Below, piece by piece: positions 27,431 to 35,436 of a DNA stretch of 64,000 nt. Position numbers and translations under genes: made by a program. The notes under the pieces are model-generated. The model was not told the origin of the DNA and did no database searches. It was given only the letters and a program-made list of their open reading frames with translations. Origin of the DNA: Paracoccaceae bacterium (GTDB lineage: Bacteria > Pseudomonadota > Alphaproteobacteria > Rhodobacterales > Rhodobacteraceae); contig WKFK01000015.1 of the NCBI GenBank assembly GCA_014872815.1, forward strand, positions 186,001-250,000, given 5' to 3'. Numbering within the stretch: position 1 is the stretch's first letter; each line of letters opens with the position of its first letter.

Positions 27431-28332
27431 TGACCGTTGCAGGGATCGATCTTGGCGGCACCAAATGCGAGGTCCGCCTGTTTGATGCAGAATGGAACGA
27501 AGTGGCCCGTCACCGCGAACCAACGCCTAAAACCTATGACGCGCTGGTGCAAACTGTCGCCAACCAAGTAGCGTGGGCCGAAGCTGAGTCCGGCGAAAAG
27601 CTCCCGGTTGGCGTTGGCGCGGCGGGTCTGATCAATCCGCAAACCGGCCTGGCTTTGACAGCCAATCTGCCAGCCACCGACAAACCGTTCCCGGCCGACA
27701 TCTGCAATGCCGCAGGACGCCCGATCACCTATGTGAATGACTGCCGCGCCATGGCGTTGTCTGAAGCGGTTTTTGGCGCAGGCAAGGGCCAGAACATCGT
27801 CATGTCTCTGATCCTCGGCACCGGCATCGGCGGCGGTATTGTAGTGAAACAGTCTCTGTTGCAGGGTCCAACCCTGACCGGCGGTGAGTTTGGTCACACC
27901 TCTGCGCCCGCGCATATCGTGTCCCGCCACAACCTACCAATCCGCCGCTGCGGCTGCGGCCGTTTGGGCTGCATTGAGACCTACGTGGCGGGCCCCGGCT
28001 TGGCCGCTTTGGCGGAAACGCTGACGGGCCAGAAAGTCACGCCACCAGAGATCGCAGCCCGCCGCCACGGCGACATGGCTGAGGTCTGGGATGTGTGGTG
28101 CACATTGACGGCAGAAATGATCCACAGCCTGACCCTCACCGCCGACCCGGATGTGATTGTCCTTGGCGGCGGTCTTAGCCAAATCGACGGCGTCATCCAG
28201 GACCTGTCCGTGGCCGCACAAAAAGCCCAAATCGGGGATTTCTCCACCGCCCGCCTGACACTGGCGCAGGGCGGTGACAGCAGCGGCGCCCGCGGGGCCG
28301 CCTATGCCGCTTGGCAGGAGGCCAACACATGA
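27430..28332 (+). CDS. ROK-family amino-sugar kinase (NagK/AgaK-like)
   Basis: A 300-residue sugar kinase. The ATP motif is GIDLGGTKCEV at the N-terminus. GTGIGGGIVV carries a second phosphate loop, and the zinc-binding motif CGCGRLGCIE (about 177-186) is intact, with EFGHTSAP supplying the His ligand region. In this context it phosphorylates N-acetylglucosamine and/or N-acetylgalactosamine after ABC import. There is no HTH domain, so it is not a ROK repressor. Start codon overlaps the agaS stop, and its stop overlaps the next start (ATGA). Confidence 0.88.
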   Translation: MTVAGIDLGGTKCEVRLFDAEWNEVARHREPTPKTYDALVQTVANQVAWAEAESGEKLPVGVGAAGLINPQTGLALTANLPATDKPFPADICNAAGRPITYVNDCRAMALSEAVFGAGKGQNIVMSLILGTGIGGGIVVKQSLLQGPTLTGGEFGHTSAPAHIVSRHNLPIRRCGCGRLGCIETYVAGPGLAALAETLTGQKVTPPEIAARRHGDMAEVWDVWCTLTAEMIHSLTLTADPDVIVLGGGLSQIDGVIQDLSVAAQKAQIGDFSTARLTLAQGGDSSGARGAAYAAWQEANT

Positions 28333-29558
28333 CACACGCCCTGCGTTCCATCATTCAGAAAAACCGCGCTGGCACGCCTGTGGCAATTCCATCGGTCTGT
28401 TCCGCGCATCCCGACGTTCTGCGCGCGTCTCTGGTGCTGGCCGAACGTCTGGACCGCCAGATCGTGATTGAATCCACGTCCAATCAGGTCAATCAAGACG
28501 GCGGCTACACCGGCATCACACCCGAAGGTTTCATCCGCTTTGTCTATGGCATTGCCGACCGCGCCAATGTTGCCCGCGAACGCATCATCTTTGGCGGTGA
28601 CCACCTCGGCCCACAAGCCTGGCGATCCATGTCTGCGGATGACGCGATGGAGAAAGCCCGCGTTCTGGTGCGCGACTATGTAAAAGCCGGCTTTGGCAAG
28701 ATTCATCTCGATTGTTCCGAAGGTTGTGCAGGCGAAGCGGCGCAGCTGACCGACGATCAAACCGCCGAACGCTCCGCTGACCTCGCCCGCGTTTGCGCTG
28801 AGGAAAGCGACGATCTGCTGTTTGTGGTTGGCACCGAAGTGCCGCCGCCCGGCGGTGCCCGCGCCGATGAAGACGGCGACATCCCCCCAACCAACGCACA
28901 AGACGCTGCCGCCACGCTCAAGGCCCATATCGACACGTTTGGCGATCTGGCGCCGTCCATTGGCGGCCTTGTGGTTCAGCCCGGTGTCGAGTTTGGCCCC
29001 ACAGACGTGCATCACCTGCCACTCAACCGAGATCCCGGTTTCCTCGCGGCCATTGCAGATCACCCAACTGTATGCCTGGAAGCACACTCCACTGACTATC
29101 AGCGCCCACTCGCCTATGTGCGCCTTGCAGAACTTGGCTTTGCCTTCCAGAAGGTGGGCCCAGCGCTGACCTTTGCTTATCGGCAGGCGGTTTATGCGCT
29201 GGATGCGCTGCGCCAACCCTCCGGTGTGCTGCGCGCCACGATGGAAGAGTTGATGTTGAGTGATCCAAAGTACTGGCAAGGGCATTATCACGGCGACACA
29301 AATTGCGTGCGTCGTCAGCGCCACTTCGGTCTTGCGGACCGTATCCGCTACTACTGGCCGCAACCCAAGGCGCAAGCCGCGGTGCAACAGCTCCTCTCAG
29401 ACACGCCTGACTCTTTGTCAGAAGCCCACGTTCGGGCCGCCTTTGGCACCTCCACACTGGAACGTGCCGAACAGCTGTCTGGTTCTCACGCCCAACGCCT
29501 GATTGATGCGCAAATCGAACTGGCACTGGACCCCTACTTTTTTGAGGTATCCTCATGA
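28329..29558 (+). CDS. COG4573 (GatZ/KbaZ/AgaZ-like) protein, possible tagatose-6-P 4-epimerase
   Basis: A 409-residue TIM-barrel protein of the family named for the 'non-catalytic subunit' of tagatose-bisphosphate aldolase. ESTSNQVNQDGGYTG (about 46-60), GGDHLGPQAW (about 93) and FQKVGPALTFAYRQA are diagnostic. No catalytic aldolase subunit (GatY/KbaY) or tagatose-6-P kinase is in the operon. An Agrobacterium member of COG4573 has been reported as a D-tagatose-6-phosphate 4-epimerase. That activity would convert the AgaS product directly to fructose-6-phosphate and fits this operon best, but it is inference. The start at 28329 gives an ATGA overlap. Confidence 0.8.
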   Translation: MTHALRSIIQKNRAGTPVAIPSVCSAHPDVLRASLVLAERLDRQIVIESTSNQVNQDGGYTGITPEGFIRFVYGIADRANVARERIIFGGDHLGPQAWRSMSADDAMEKARVLVRDYVKAGFGKIHLDCSEGCAGEAAQLTDDQTAERSADLARVCAEESDDLLFVVGTEVPPPGGARADEDGDIPPTNAQDAAATLKAHIDTFGDLAPSIGGLVVQPGVEFGPTDVHHLPLNRDPGFLAAIADHPTVCLEAHSTDYQRPLAYVRLAELGFAFQKVGPALTFAYRQAVYALDALRQPSGVLRATMEELMLSDPKYWQGHYHGDTNCVRRQRHFGLADRIRYYWPQPKAQAAVQQLLSDTPDSLSEAHVRAAFGTSTLERAEQLSGSHAQRLIDAQIELALDPYFFEVSS

Positions 29559-30694
29559 CCGACCATTGGATCGCCCCGGACCGCCTGTTTGACGGTCACA
29601 GCATTCAATCTGGCGCCGCCGTGCGCGTCAAAGACGGTCTGGTCGCGGAGATTGGCCCGGCCCCAGCGGAGGCCGTGAAGGTAAAAGGCCTGCTGACCCC
29701 TGGTTATGTGGATCTTCAGGTCAACGGCGGGGGCGGCGTGTTTCTCAACGAAACCCCAACCCGCGAGGGCATCGCCACAATCGCCGATGCGCATCGTCGA
29801 TTTGGCACCGTGGCACTCCTGCCAACCGTCATCACCGATGCTCCTGACGTGCTGGAAGACGCCGCGAACGCTGCGATTGCAGCGCAAGGTCTGCACGGCA
29901 TTCTCGGTCTGCACATCGAAGGTCCACACATTTCACGCGAACGGCGTGGCACTCATGCTGCCACACATGTGCGCCCCTTTGATGATCGTACAATGGCGGT
30001 GGTGACACACCTGCGCGACATCAACATTCCGGTGATGATCACGCTTGCCCCTGAAGTCACCCCGTTGAAAACCATCGCCAAACTGGCAGAGACCGGCGCT
30101 GTGGTGTCCATCGGGCACAGCAACGCCACCGCCGAGCAGGTCAACGAAGCCATAGAAGCGGGTGCCACCTGTGCCACCCACCTGTTCAACGCCATGTCCC
30201 CAATGACCAGCCGTGCGCCGGGCGTTGTCGGCGCGGTGATCAACTCGACGATCTACTCCGGCATCATCTGTGACGGGCACCATGTCGCCGATAGCATGGT
30301 TGGTCTGGCCGTGCGCGGACGCCCACAGGCGGATCGCATGATCCTTGTGTCTGATTCCATGGCCACTGTTGGCGGACCGGATCACTTCAACCTCTATGGT
30401 CACGAGGTGGTGCTCAAGAACGGTCGCCTGATCAACAAGGAAGGCAGTCTTGCCGGGGCCCATGTGACGCAAGCCGAAGGTGTACAACGCCTGATCCACA
30501 AGGTGGGCCTGTCGGAAGAGGTCGCGCTCCGCATGGCCACATCAACCCCGGCAGCCTGCATGGGGCTTCCTCAGGTCGGCGTTTTGGAGGGCCGCAGGAC
30601 AGACGACGTGCTGCTGCTGGATGCAGACCACGCTGTCGACAGCACATTGGCAGAGGCCCTTCTGTCGATAAAGACCGCCAATGTCGCGCAATAA
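29555..30694 (+). CDS. nagA: N-acetylglucosamine-6-phosphate deacetylase NagA
   Basis: A 379-residue amidohydrolase that removes acetate from GlcNAc-6-P (and possibly GalNAc-6-P). Metal-site motifs are present: GLHIEGPHI (about 115), VSIGHSNA (about 185) and THLFNAM (about 207), with the catalytic Asp in ILVSDSMA (about 265). Length is normal for the family. It overlaps the COG4573 gene by ATGA and the following cutC by 14 bp. Because the operon has only one deacetylase, it may need to serve both sugars. Confidence 0.94.
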   Translation: MTDHWIAPDRLFDGHSIQSGAAVRVKDGLVAEIGPAPAEAVKVKGLLTPGYVDLQVNGGGGVFLNETPTREGIATIADAHRRFGTVALLPTVITDAPDVLEDAANAAIAAQGLHGILGLHIEGPHISRERRGTHAATHVRPFDDRTMAVVTHLRDINIPVMITLAPEVTPLKTIAKLAETGAVVSIGHSNATAEQVNEAIEAGATCATHLFNAMSPMTSRAPGVVGAVINSTIYSGIICDGHHVADSMVGLAVRGRPQADRMILVSDSMATVGGPDHFNLYGHEVVLKNGRLINKEGSLAGAHVTQAEGVQRLIHKVGLSEEVALRMATSTPAACMGLPQVGVLEGRRTDDVLLLDADHAVDSTLAEALLSIKTANVAQ

Positions 30695-31406
30695 CTTAAC
30701 ATTTGAGGTCTGTATCGACACCGCCGCGGGCTATGCCGCTTGCGAAGGTGTTGTGGATCGGATCGAGCTTTGCAGCGCCCTAGACGTGGGCGGTTTAACC
30801 CCATGCCCCGGCCTGATTGCCGCCGCACAGGACAGCGCCATTCCTTCGCATGTCATGATCAGGCCGCGAGCAGGAGATTTCTGCTATGACCAAGCAGATC
30901 AGAAAGCCATGCGCGCCGCTATCGACGCCGTTCAAAAGGCAGGTCTGGCAGGCGTTGTGATTGGTGCCTCCAAAGGCGATCAATTGGACCTTGCCGCTCT
31001 GCGCGGCCTTGTCTCTGCGGCGGGCAGACTGGAAGTAACCCTCCATCGTGTGATCGACCTGTTACCGGACCCACTGACTGCCATGGAACAGGCGATTGAG
31101 CTTGGGATAAACCGCATCCTGACATCCGGTGGCGCCCCCCGCGCAATAGATGGTCAGGCCACGCTGCGCGCCATGCAAGCGGCAGCAAAAGGTCGGATTG
31201 AGATCATGGTCGGCAGCGGTGTTTCCGTCTCTAACCTCGCCGAACTGGCGCAGAAGACCGGCATCACATCATTTCACGCCTCCTGCAGCACCACCGTTCC
31301 CGTAGCAGAGCACCTGCATCACTTCGGCTTTGCCAAAACGCAAAAAATCACCGACCGGGACACCGTGCTGGCCTTTCGCAATACGCTGGACCAACTCGCC
31401 AGCTGA
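30681..31406 (+). CDS. cutC: CutC-family protein
   Basis: A 241-residue TIM-barrel protein of the CutC family: LTFEVCIDTAAGYAACEG, RIELCSALDVGGLTPCPG, HVMIRPRAGDFCY, and ILTSGGAPRAIDG are the family blocks. CutC was linked to copper homeostasis in E. coli, but that role is disputed and no copper genes are near. Overlap of its start with the last 14 bp of nagA ties it to amino-sugar catabolism, so an enzymatic role on a sugar derivative is a reasonable alternative. It is the last gene of the operon; its stop abuts the stop of the convergent GH1 gene with no gap. Confidence 0.88.
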   Translation: MSRNNLTFEVCIDTAAGYAACEGVVDRIELCSALDVGGLTPCPGLIAAAQDSAIPSHVMIRPRAGDFCYDQADQKAMRAAIDAVQKAGLAGVVIGASKGDQLDLAALRGLVSAAGRLEVTLHRVIDLLPDPLTAMEQAIELGINRILTSGGAPRAIDGQATLRAMQAAAKGRIEIMVGSGVSVSNLAELAQKTGITSFHASCSTTVPVAEHLHHFGFAKTQKITDRDTVLAFRNTLDQLAS

Positions 31407-32732
31407 TCAGCGGCGCAGGGCCTTTGCCAAAGCGTGATACGATTTCTTTGGCGTGCGCTCAAACGTGTCAAAATCCACGTGGATCAGGCCAAACCGCTTT
31501 TCATAGCCCAGCGCCCATTCGTAGTTGTCCATCAAAGACCATACGTAGTACCCCGCCAAAGGCACACCGGCATCAATCGCATCTTTCGCCGCCGCAAGGT
31601 GGCTGTTGAGATAGGAGATGCGATGCGGGTCGGCCACCGCGCCCTCTGCGATCTCATCCGGCGCCGACATGCCATTTTCGGTCACATAAATCGGCAAACT
31701 TCCGGTGTATTCCTGCGCCATGCGCACCAAAAACGCTCGCAACGCATCCGGATAGATTTCCCACCCCATCGAGGTTTTTGGCAATTCACCAACACTCTGC
31801 CCATAGTGCGGCCAAGGCGCATCTGCATCATCATGCACCAGCGTGCGTGTGTAATAATTGAGACCACTCCAATCCACCGGCGTGCTGATCACTTTGAAAT
31901 CATCCTGCCAACCCGCAGGCATATGTGGCTCCAGCCCTTCCATGACCTGCGCGGGATATTCCCCTTTGAAAATCCCACTCAGAAAGAAGCGGTTGTAAAT
32001 TGCATCATACCGCGACGCCGCCGCCAAATCTTCGGGGCGGTCGCTCGCCGGGGTCGCCCATTCAAAGTTGCACACCGCCCCAAGGTTGTTCATCCCCAAA
32101 GCGCGCATGGTCTCAATCGCCGTGCCATGCGCCAGCATGATGTGATGCATTGCCCGCGCGGTGGCGCGAATGTCGCGCAGCCCCGGCGCGTGGGCGCCAA
32201 CAAAATGGCTTAACCACCCCACACACCAGGGCTCATTGATCGGCGCGACAGACCACACCCGGTCCCCAATCCGCCCCATCACCACGTCTGTAAAATCACC
32301 AAACCACTGCGCCACATCACGGTTACGCCAGCCGCCCAGATCCGCGAGCGCGGAAGGCATCTCCCAGTGATACAGCGTCGCCGCCGGTTTGATCCCGCGC
32401 TCCAGCAGCCCATCAACCAGCCGGTCATAAAAATCGAGACCCACCTCATTGACCGCGCCGCGCCCTTCCGGCAGAACCCGCGCCCAGCTGGTGGAAAACC
32501 GGTAGGCATCCACCCCCAAACCGGCAATCAGATCGAGATCTTCCTCAAGCCGGTTGTAGTGATCACAGCCCAGCGCGCCGTTTTCCGCACGCACCACATT
32601 GCCCGGAGTTGCGGCAAAATCATCCCAGTGCGTGCGCCCCGCACCGCCAAACTGATGCCCCTCAATCTGATAGCTCGACGTGGCCACGCCAAACTGAAAA
32701 CCTTCGGGAAAATCGGAGCGTTTGTACTGCAT
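31407..32732 (-). CDS. Beta-glucosidase, GH1
   Basis: A 441-residue retaining beta-glycosidase of family GH1. It opens with FPEGFQFGVATSSYQIEG. The acid/base Glu is in PINEPWC (about 164) and the nucleophile in YVTENGM (about 350). No signal peptide is seen, so it is cytoplasmic. It lies 6 bp downstream of the LacI-type regulator on the same strand and divergent from aglEFGAK, so it belongs to the glucoside regulon. Its beta-specificity next to an alpha-glucosidase suggests a system for mixed glucosides. Confidence 0.93.
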   Translation of the reverse strand: MQYKRSDFPEGFQFGVATSSYQIEGHQFGGAGRTHWDDFAATPGNVVRAENGALGCDHYNRLEEDLDLIAGLGVDAYRFSTSWARVLPEGRGAVNEVGLDFYDRLVDGLLERGIKPAATLYHWEMPSALADLGGWRNRDVAQWFGDFTDVVMGRIGDRVWSVAPINEPWCVGWLSHFVGAHAPGLRDIRATARAMHHIMLAHGTAIETMRALGMNNLGAVCNFEWATPASDRPEDLAAASRYDAIYNRFFLSGIFKGEYPAQVMEGLEPHMPAGWQDDFKVISTPVDWSGLNYYTRTLVHDDADAPWPHYGQSVGELPKTSMGWEIYPDALRAFLVRMAQEYTGSLPIYVTENGMSAPDEIAEGAVADPHRISYLNSHLAAAKDAIDAGVPLAGYYVWSLMDNYEWALGYEKRFGLIHVDFDTFERTPKKSYHALAKALRR

Positions 32733-32738
32733 CTGTCT

Positions 32739-33791
32739 CTACTTTTCTTGTTCCAGCGCATGCCGCAACGCTGGCGCCGGCCCGGTTGACCGCCCCACGG
32801 TCAGCACCGCTTCCAGCATTTCCTGATGCACCGGTGCACCTGGAGTTGCGATCTTATCAATCAACGCTTGGGCCACATGTCGCCCGGCCTGTCGCACCGA
32901 CGAGCGCACCGCTGTGAAAGCCGGCTCATCCCCATCATTGCCAAAGTAACTCAGCGCATCGTCATGGATCACCACCGAGACATCCTTGCCCATCTCCAAC
33001 CCGGCATCGGAAATCGCACGCCGCACGCCCATGGCGGGAATGATGGAAGACACCACAAATGCGGTTGGCGCATTGCCTTGCGCCAGCAAAGACCGAGCCG
33101 TTTCGAACCCAAAGTTCTCTGTCATCTCATCGTGAAACATCAGGCTGGGGTCCACTTCTATGCCGCGCGCCTCCAAAGCGGCGACATAGCCTGCCCCACG
33201 CCGTGTGGCAAAATCCATGTCCGCCAACCCATTCAACAGGGCAATCCGCCGATGCCCCAGATCGAGTAAAAACTCCGTCAGGCGTTGAAAGGAGCGGGCG
33301 TTGTTCACATCCACCCAGCTGTAGTCCGCTTCGATCTCTGTGGACCGGCCGTGCACCACAAAAGGCACACCCAGCTCCCGCAACAAGGCGATCCGGCTGT
33401 CGTTCACCTTGGGCCCGTGCACAATCAGCCCATCCACCGCCCCGCGCGACACCAGCTTGCGATAACTGGCTTCCTCGGAATCGTCATCCACCACGGACAG
33501 CAGCAAATCAAATCCGTTGTCCGAATAGATCTCTCCGGCACCAGCAATGAAATCCGCAAAAATCGGGTTCACCATCTCGTGCTTCTTGGACACCGGCAGG
33601 ACGTGACCAATGGTCATAGCCTTCCCGGTCGCCAACCGCTTGGCACGGGCATTGGGCGCATAGTTATTTGCCCGGGCCGCCTCCAACACTTTCTGCCGTG
33701 TTGATTCGCGCACTTCTGGATAGCCGTTGAGTGCACGACTCACCGTTGTCTGAGACAACCCCAACAGATCCGAAAGCTCTTTTAGGTTCAT
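32739..33791 (-). CDS. aglR: LacI-family regulator of the alpha-glucoside genes (AglR-like)
   Basis: A 350-residue LacI/GalR repressor. The N-terminal HTH (MNLKELSDLLGLSQTTVSRAL) with a hinge helix (NARAKRLATGK) binds a palindrome. The C-terminal two-lobed domain (about 60-340) resembles sugar-binding proteins. Perfect CAAAGCGCTTTG palindromes lie just upstream of this gene and before aglE, the expected form of LacI operators, so it likely controls both directions including itself. Start 33791 is preferred because conserved HTH sequence begins there; 33806 is an alternative. Confidence 0.9.
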   Translation of the reverse strand: MNLKELSDLLGLSQTTVSRALNGYPEVRESTRQKVLEAARANNYAPNARAKRLATGKAMTIGHVLPVSKKHEMVNPIFADFIAGAGEIYSDNGFDLLLSVVDDDSEEASYRKLVSRGAVDGLIVHGPKVNDSRIALLRELGVPFVVHGRSTEIEADYSWVDVNNARSFQRLTEFLLDLGHRRIALLNGLADMDFATRRGAGYVAALEARGIEVDPSLMFHDEMTENFGFETARSLLAQGNAPTAFVVSSIIPAMGVRRAISDAGLEMGKDVSVVIHDDALSYFGNDGDEPAFTAVRSSVRQAGRHVAQALIDKIATPGAPVHQEMLEAVLTVGRSTGPAPALRHALEQEK

Positions 33792-33809
33792 TGACTTCGT
33801 ATTCATTTT

Positions 33810-33823
33810 TCAAAGCGCTTTGA
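33810..33823. promoter_or_regulatory. LacI-type operator upstream of aglR
   Basis: TCAAAGCGCTTTGA is a perfect 14-base palindrome with the central CG of LacI-family operators. It lies 19 bases before the regulator start codon, which suggests autoregulation. Confidence 0.8.
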
Positions 33824-33943
33824 TTTGTGAGTCGCACACCCTAGTTATTTTTGCGTACGCCACATGACGCTCCTCCTGATTTTTCTAATAATTCATATAG
33901 ATCAACCTGACAAGCAGGGCATTTTCTTCGTCATTGCAATTTT

Positions 33944-33955
33944 CAAAGCGCTTTG
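33944..33955. promoter_or_regulatory. LacI-type operator upstream of aglE
   Basis: A second perfect CAAAGCGCTTTG palindrome, 42 bases before the aglE start, has the same core as the site at 33810-33823. The 133-bp separation would allow looping or independent control of the divergent transcripts. Confidence 0.8.
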
Positions 33956-33996
33956 GTAAATTGGTTTCCAGTTCATGAAAACTGGGAGGACTTCTC

Positions 33997-35355
33997 ATGA
34001 AACACACTCTCCACGCAGGGGCAGCCGTTCTGGCGCTGACCGCTGGCACAGCCATGGCCGATGGCCATTTGAAATTTACGCCCGGCGAAGGCGCGTTCAG
34101 CTGGGACAGCTACAATGCCTGGGCTGAAAACGCGCCAGACCTGTCCGGCCAAACCGTCACCGTGGCGGGCCCTTGGCTGCAGCCAGAAGATGATGTTTTC
34201 CGCTCTGTTCTTGCGTATTTCACCCACGCCACAGGCGCCGAAGCGGTCTACACCGGCTCCGACAGCTTTGAGCAGCAGATCGTGATCGACGCCGAAGCGG
34301 GCGCTGCGCCAAACATCGCGGTGTTCCCGCAGCCGGGCCTCGCGTCCGATCTGGCAGCACGCGGCCTGCTGCACCCGCTGCCTGCCTCCATGGGTCCTTG
34401 GACTGTGGACAACTACGGCGCAGGCCAAAGCTGGGTTGATCTCGGCACCTACGCCGACAAAATGGGCGCCGATCAGCACTACGGCTTCTTCTACAACGTC
34501 AACGTGAAGTCCCTCGTTTGGTACGTGCCGGAGAACTTCGAAGACGCAGGATATGAAGTACCTGAATCCATGGAAGAGCTGCGTGCCTTGACCGAGCAGA
34601 TCGTGGCAGACGGCGAAACCCCGTGGTGTGTCGGTCTGGGATCCGGTGCTGCCACTGGTTGGCCCGCAACCGACTGGGTTGAAGACATCATGCTGCGCAC
34701 CCAGCCAGCGGACGTTTATGACGATTGGACGACCAACAAAATCGCCTTCAACGACGAGCGCGTTGTGGCAGCGATCGAAGAGTTCGGCTGGTTTGTTGGC
34801 GATGACGCCAAAGTCTCCGGCGGCGCCGGTGCGGTTGCCACCACAGACTTCCGCGACAGCCCAAAAGGCATGTTTAACTCCCCGCTGGAATGCTACATGC
34901 ACCGCCAGGCCTCTTTTGTGCCCGCGTTCTTCCCAGAAGGCATCGAGTTTGGTGAAGACGTAGATTTCTTCTACTTCCCATCTTACGAAGGCAAAGACCT
35001 CGGCAACCCGGTACTGGGCGGCGGCACTCTGATGGCGATCACCGATCCATCTGATGCCACCTCCGCGCTGATGGAGTTCTTCCAACTGCCAGTGGCCCAC
35101 GAAGTCTTCGCGGCACAGTCCGGCTTCCTGACACCCCACAAAGGTGTGAACCCAGAGACCTACCTGAACGACGCGCTGCGTGGTCAGGCGGACATTCTGG
35201 TGAACGCCACCACCTTCCGCTTTGACGGTTCCGACCTGATGCCAGGTGGTGTGGGCGCGGGCTCCTTCTGGACCGGCATGGTCGACTTCACCAGCGGAAA
35301 AGACGCCGCCACCGTGGCGCAGGAAATCCAGGATAGCTGGGACGCGCTGAAGTAA
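33997..35355 (+). CDS. aglE: Alpha-glucoside ABC transporter binding protein AglE
   Basis: A 452-residue periplasmic solute-binding protein with a signal peptide (about 1-21, ending GTAMA). The mature protein shows GEGAFSWDSYNAWAENAPDLSG near the N-terminus and VTVAGPWLQPEDDVF, both typical of AglE from the Sinorhizobium aglEFGAK system, which imports sucrose, maltose and trehalose. It begins the five-gene operon controlled by the operator at 33944. An 81-bp spacer with a short GC hairpin follows. Confidence 0.92.
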   Translation: MKHTLHAGAAVLALTAGTAMADGHLKFTPGEGAFSWDSYNAWAENAPDLSGQTVTVAGPWLQPEDDVFRSVLAYFTHATGAEAVYTGSDSFEQQIVIDAEAGAAPNIAVFPQPGLASDLAARGLLHPLPASMGPWTVDNYGAGQSWVDLGTYADKMGADQHYGFFYNVNVKSLVWYVPENFEDAGYEVPESMEELRALTEQIVADGETPWCVGLGSGAATGWPATDWVEDIMLRTQPADVYDDWTTNKIAFNDERVVAAIEEFGWFVGDDAKVSGGAGAVATTDFRDSPKGMFNSPLECYMHRQASFVPAFFPEGIEFGEDVDFFYFPSYEGKDLGNPVLGGGTLMAITDPSDATSALMEFFQLPVAHEVFAAQSGFLTPHKGVNPETYLNDALRGQADILVNATTFRFDGSDLMPGGVGAGSFWTGMVDFTSGKDAATVAQEIQDSWDALK

Positions 35356-35384
35356 CCCTTCACTCACGTAACACACTGTTCTCT

Positions 35385-35402
35385 CGCGCACACCACCGCG
35401 CG
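35385..35402 (+). other. Short hairpin between aglE and aglF
   Basis: A CGCGC/GCGCG stem with an 8-base loop lies in the spacer after the binding-protein gene, with no T tract. It may cap the aglE mRNA 3' end rather than terminate. Confidence 0.4.
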
Positions 35403-35436
35403 GGGGAACCCACAAAAACCTCGGGGGGAGCGCGTC

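Noticed and set aside
33973-35415. A 480-codon open frame on the minus strand opposite aglE
   Set aside because: It mirrors the aglE codons of a clear binding protein, has His/Val-rich composition typical of antisense frames in GC-rich DNA, and shows no family motif.
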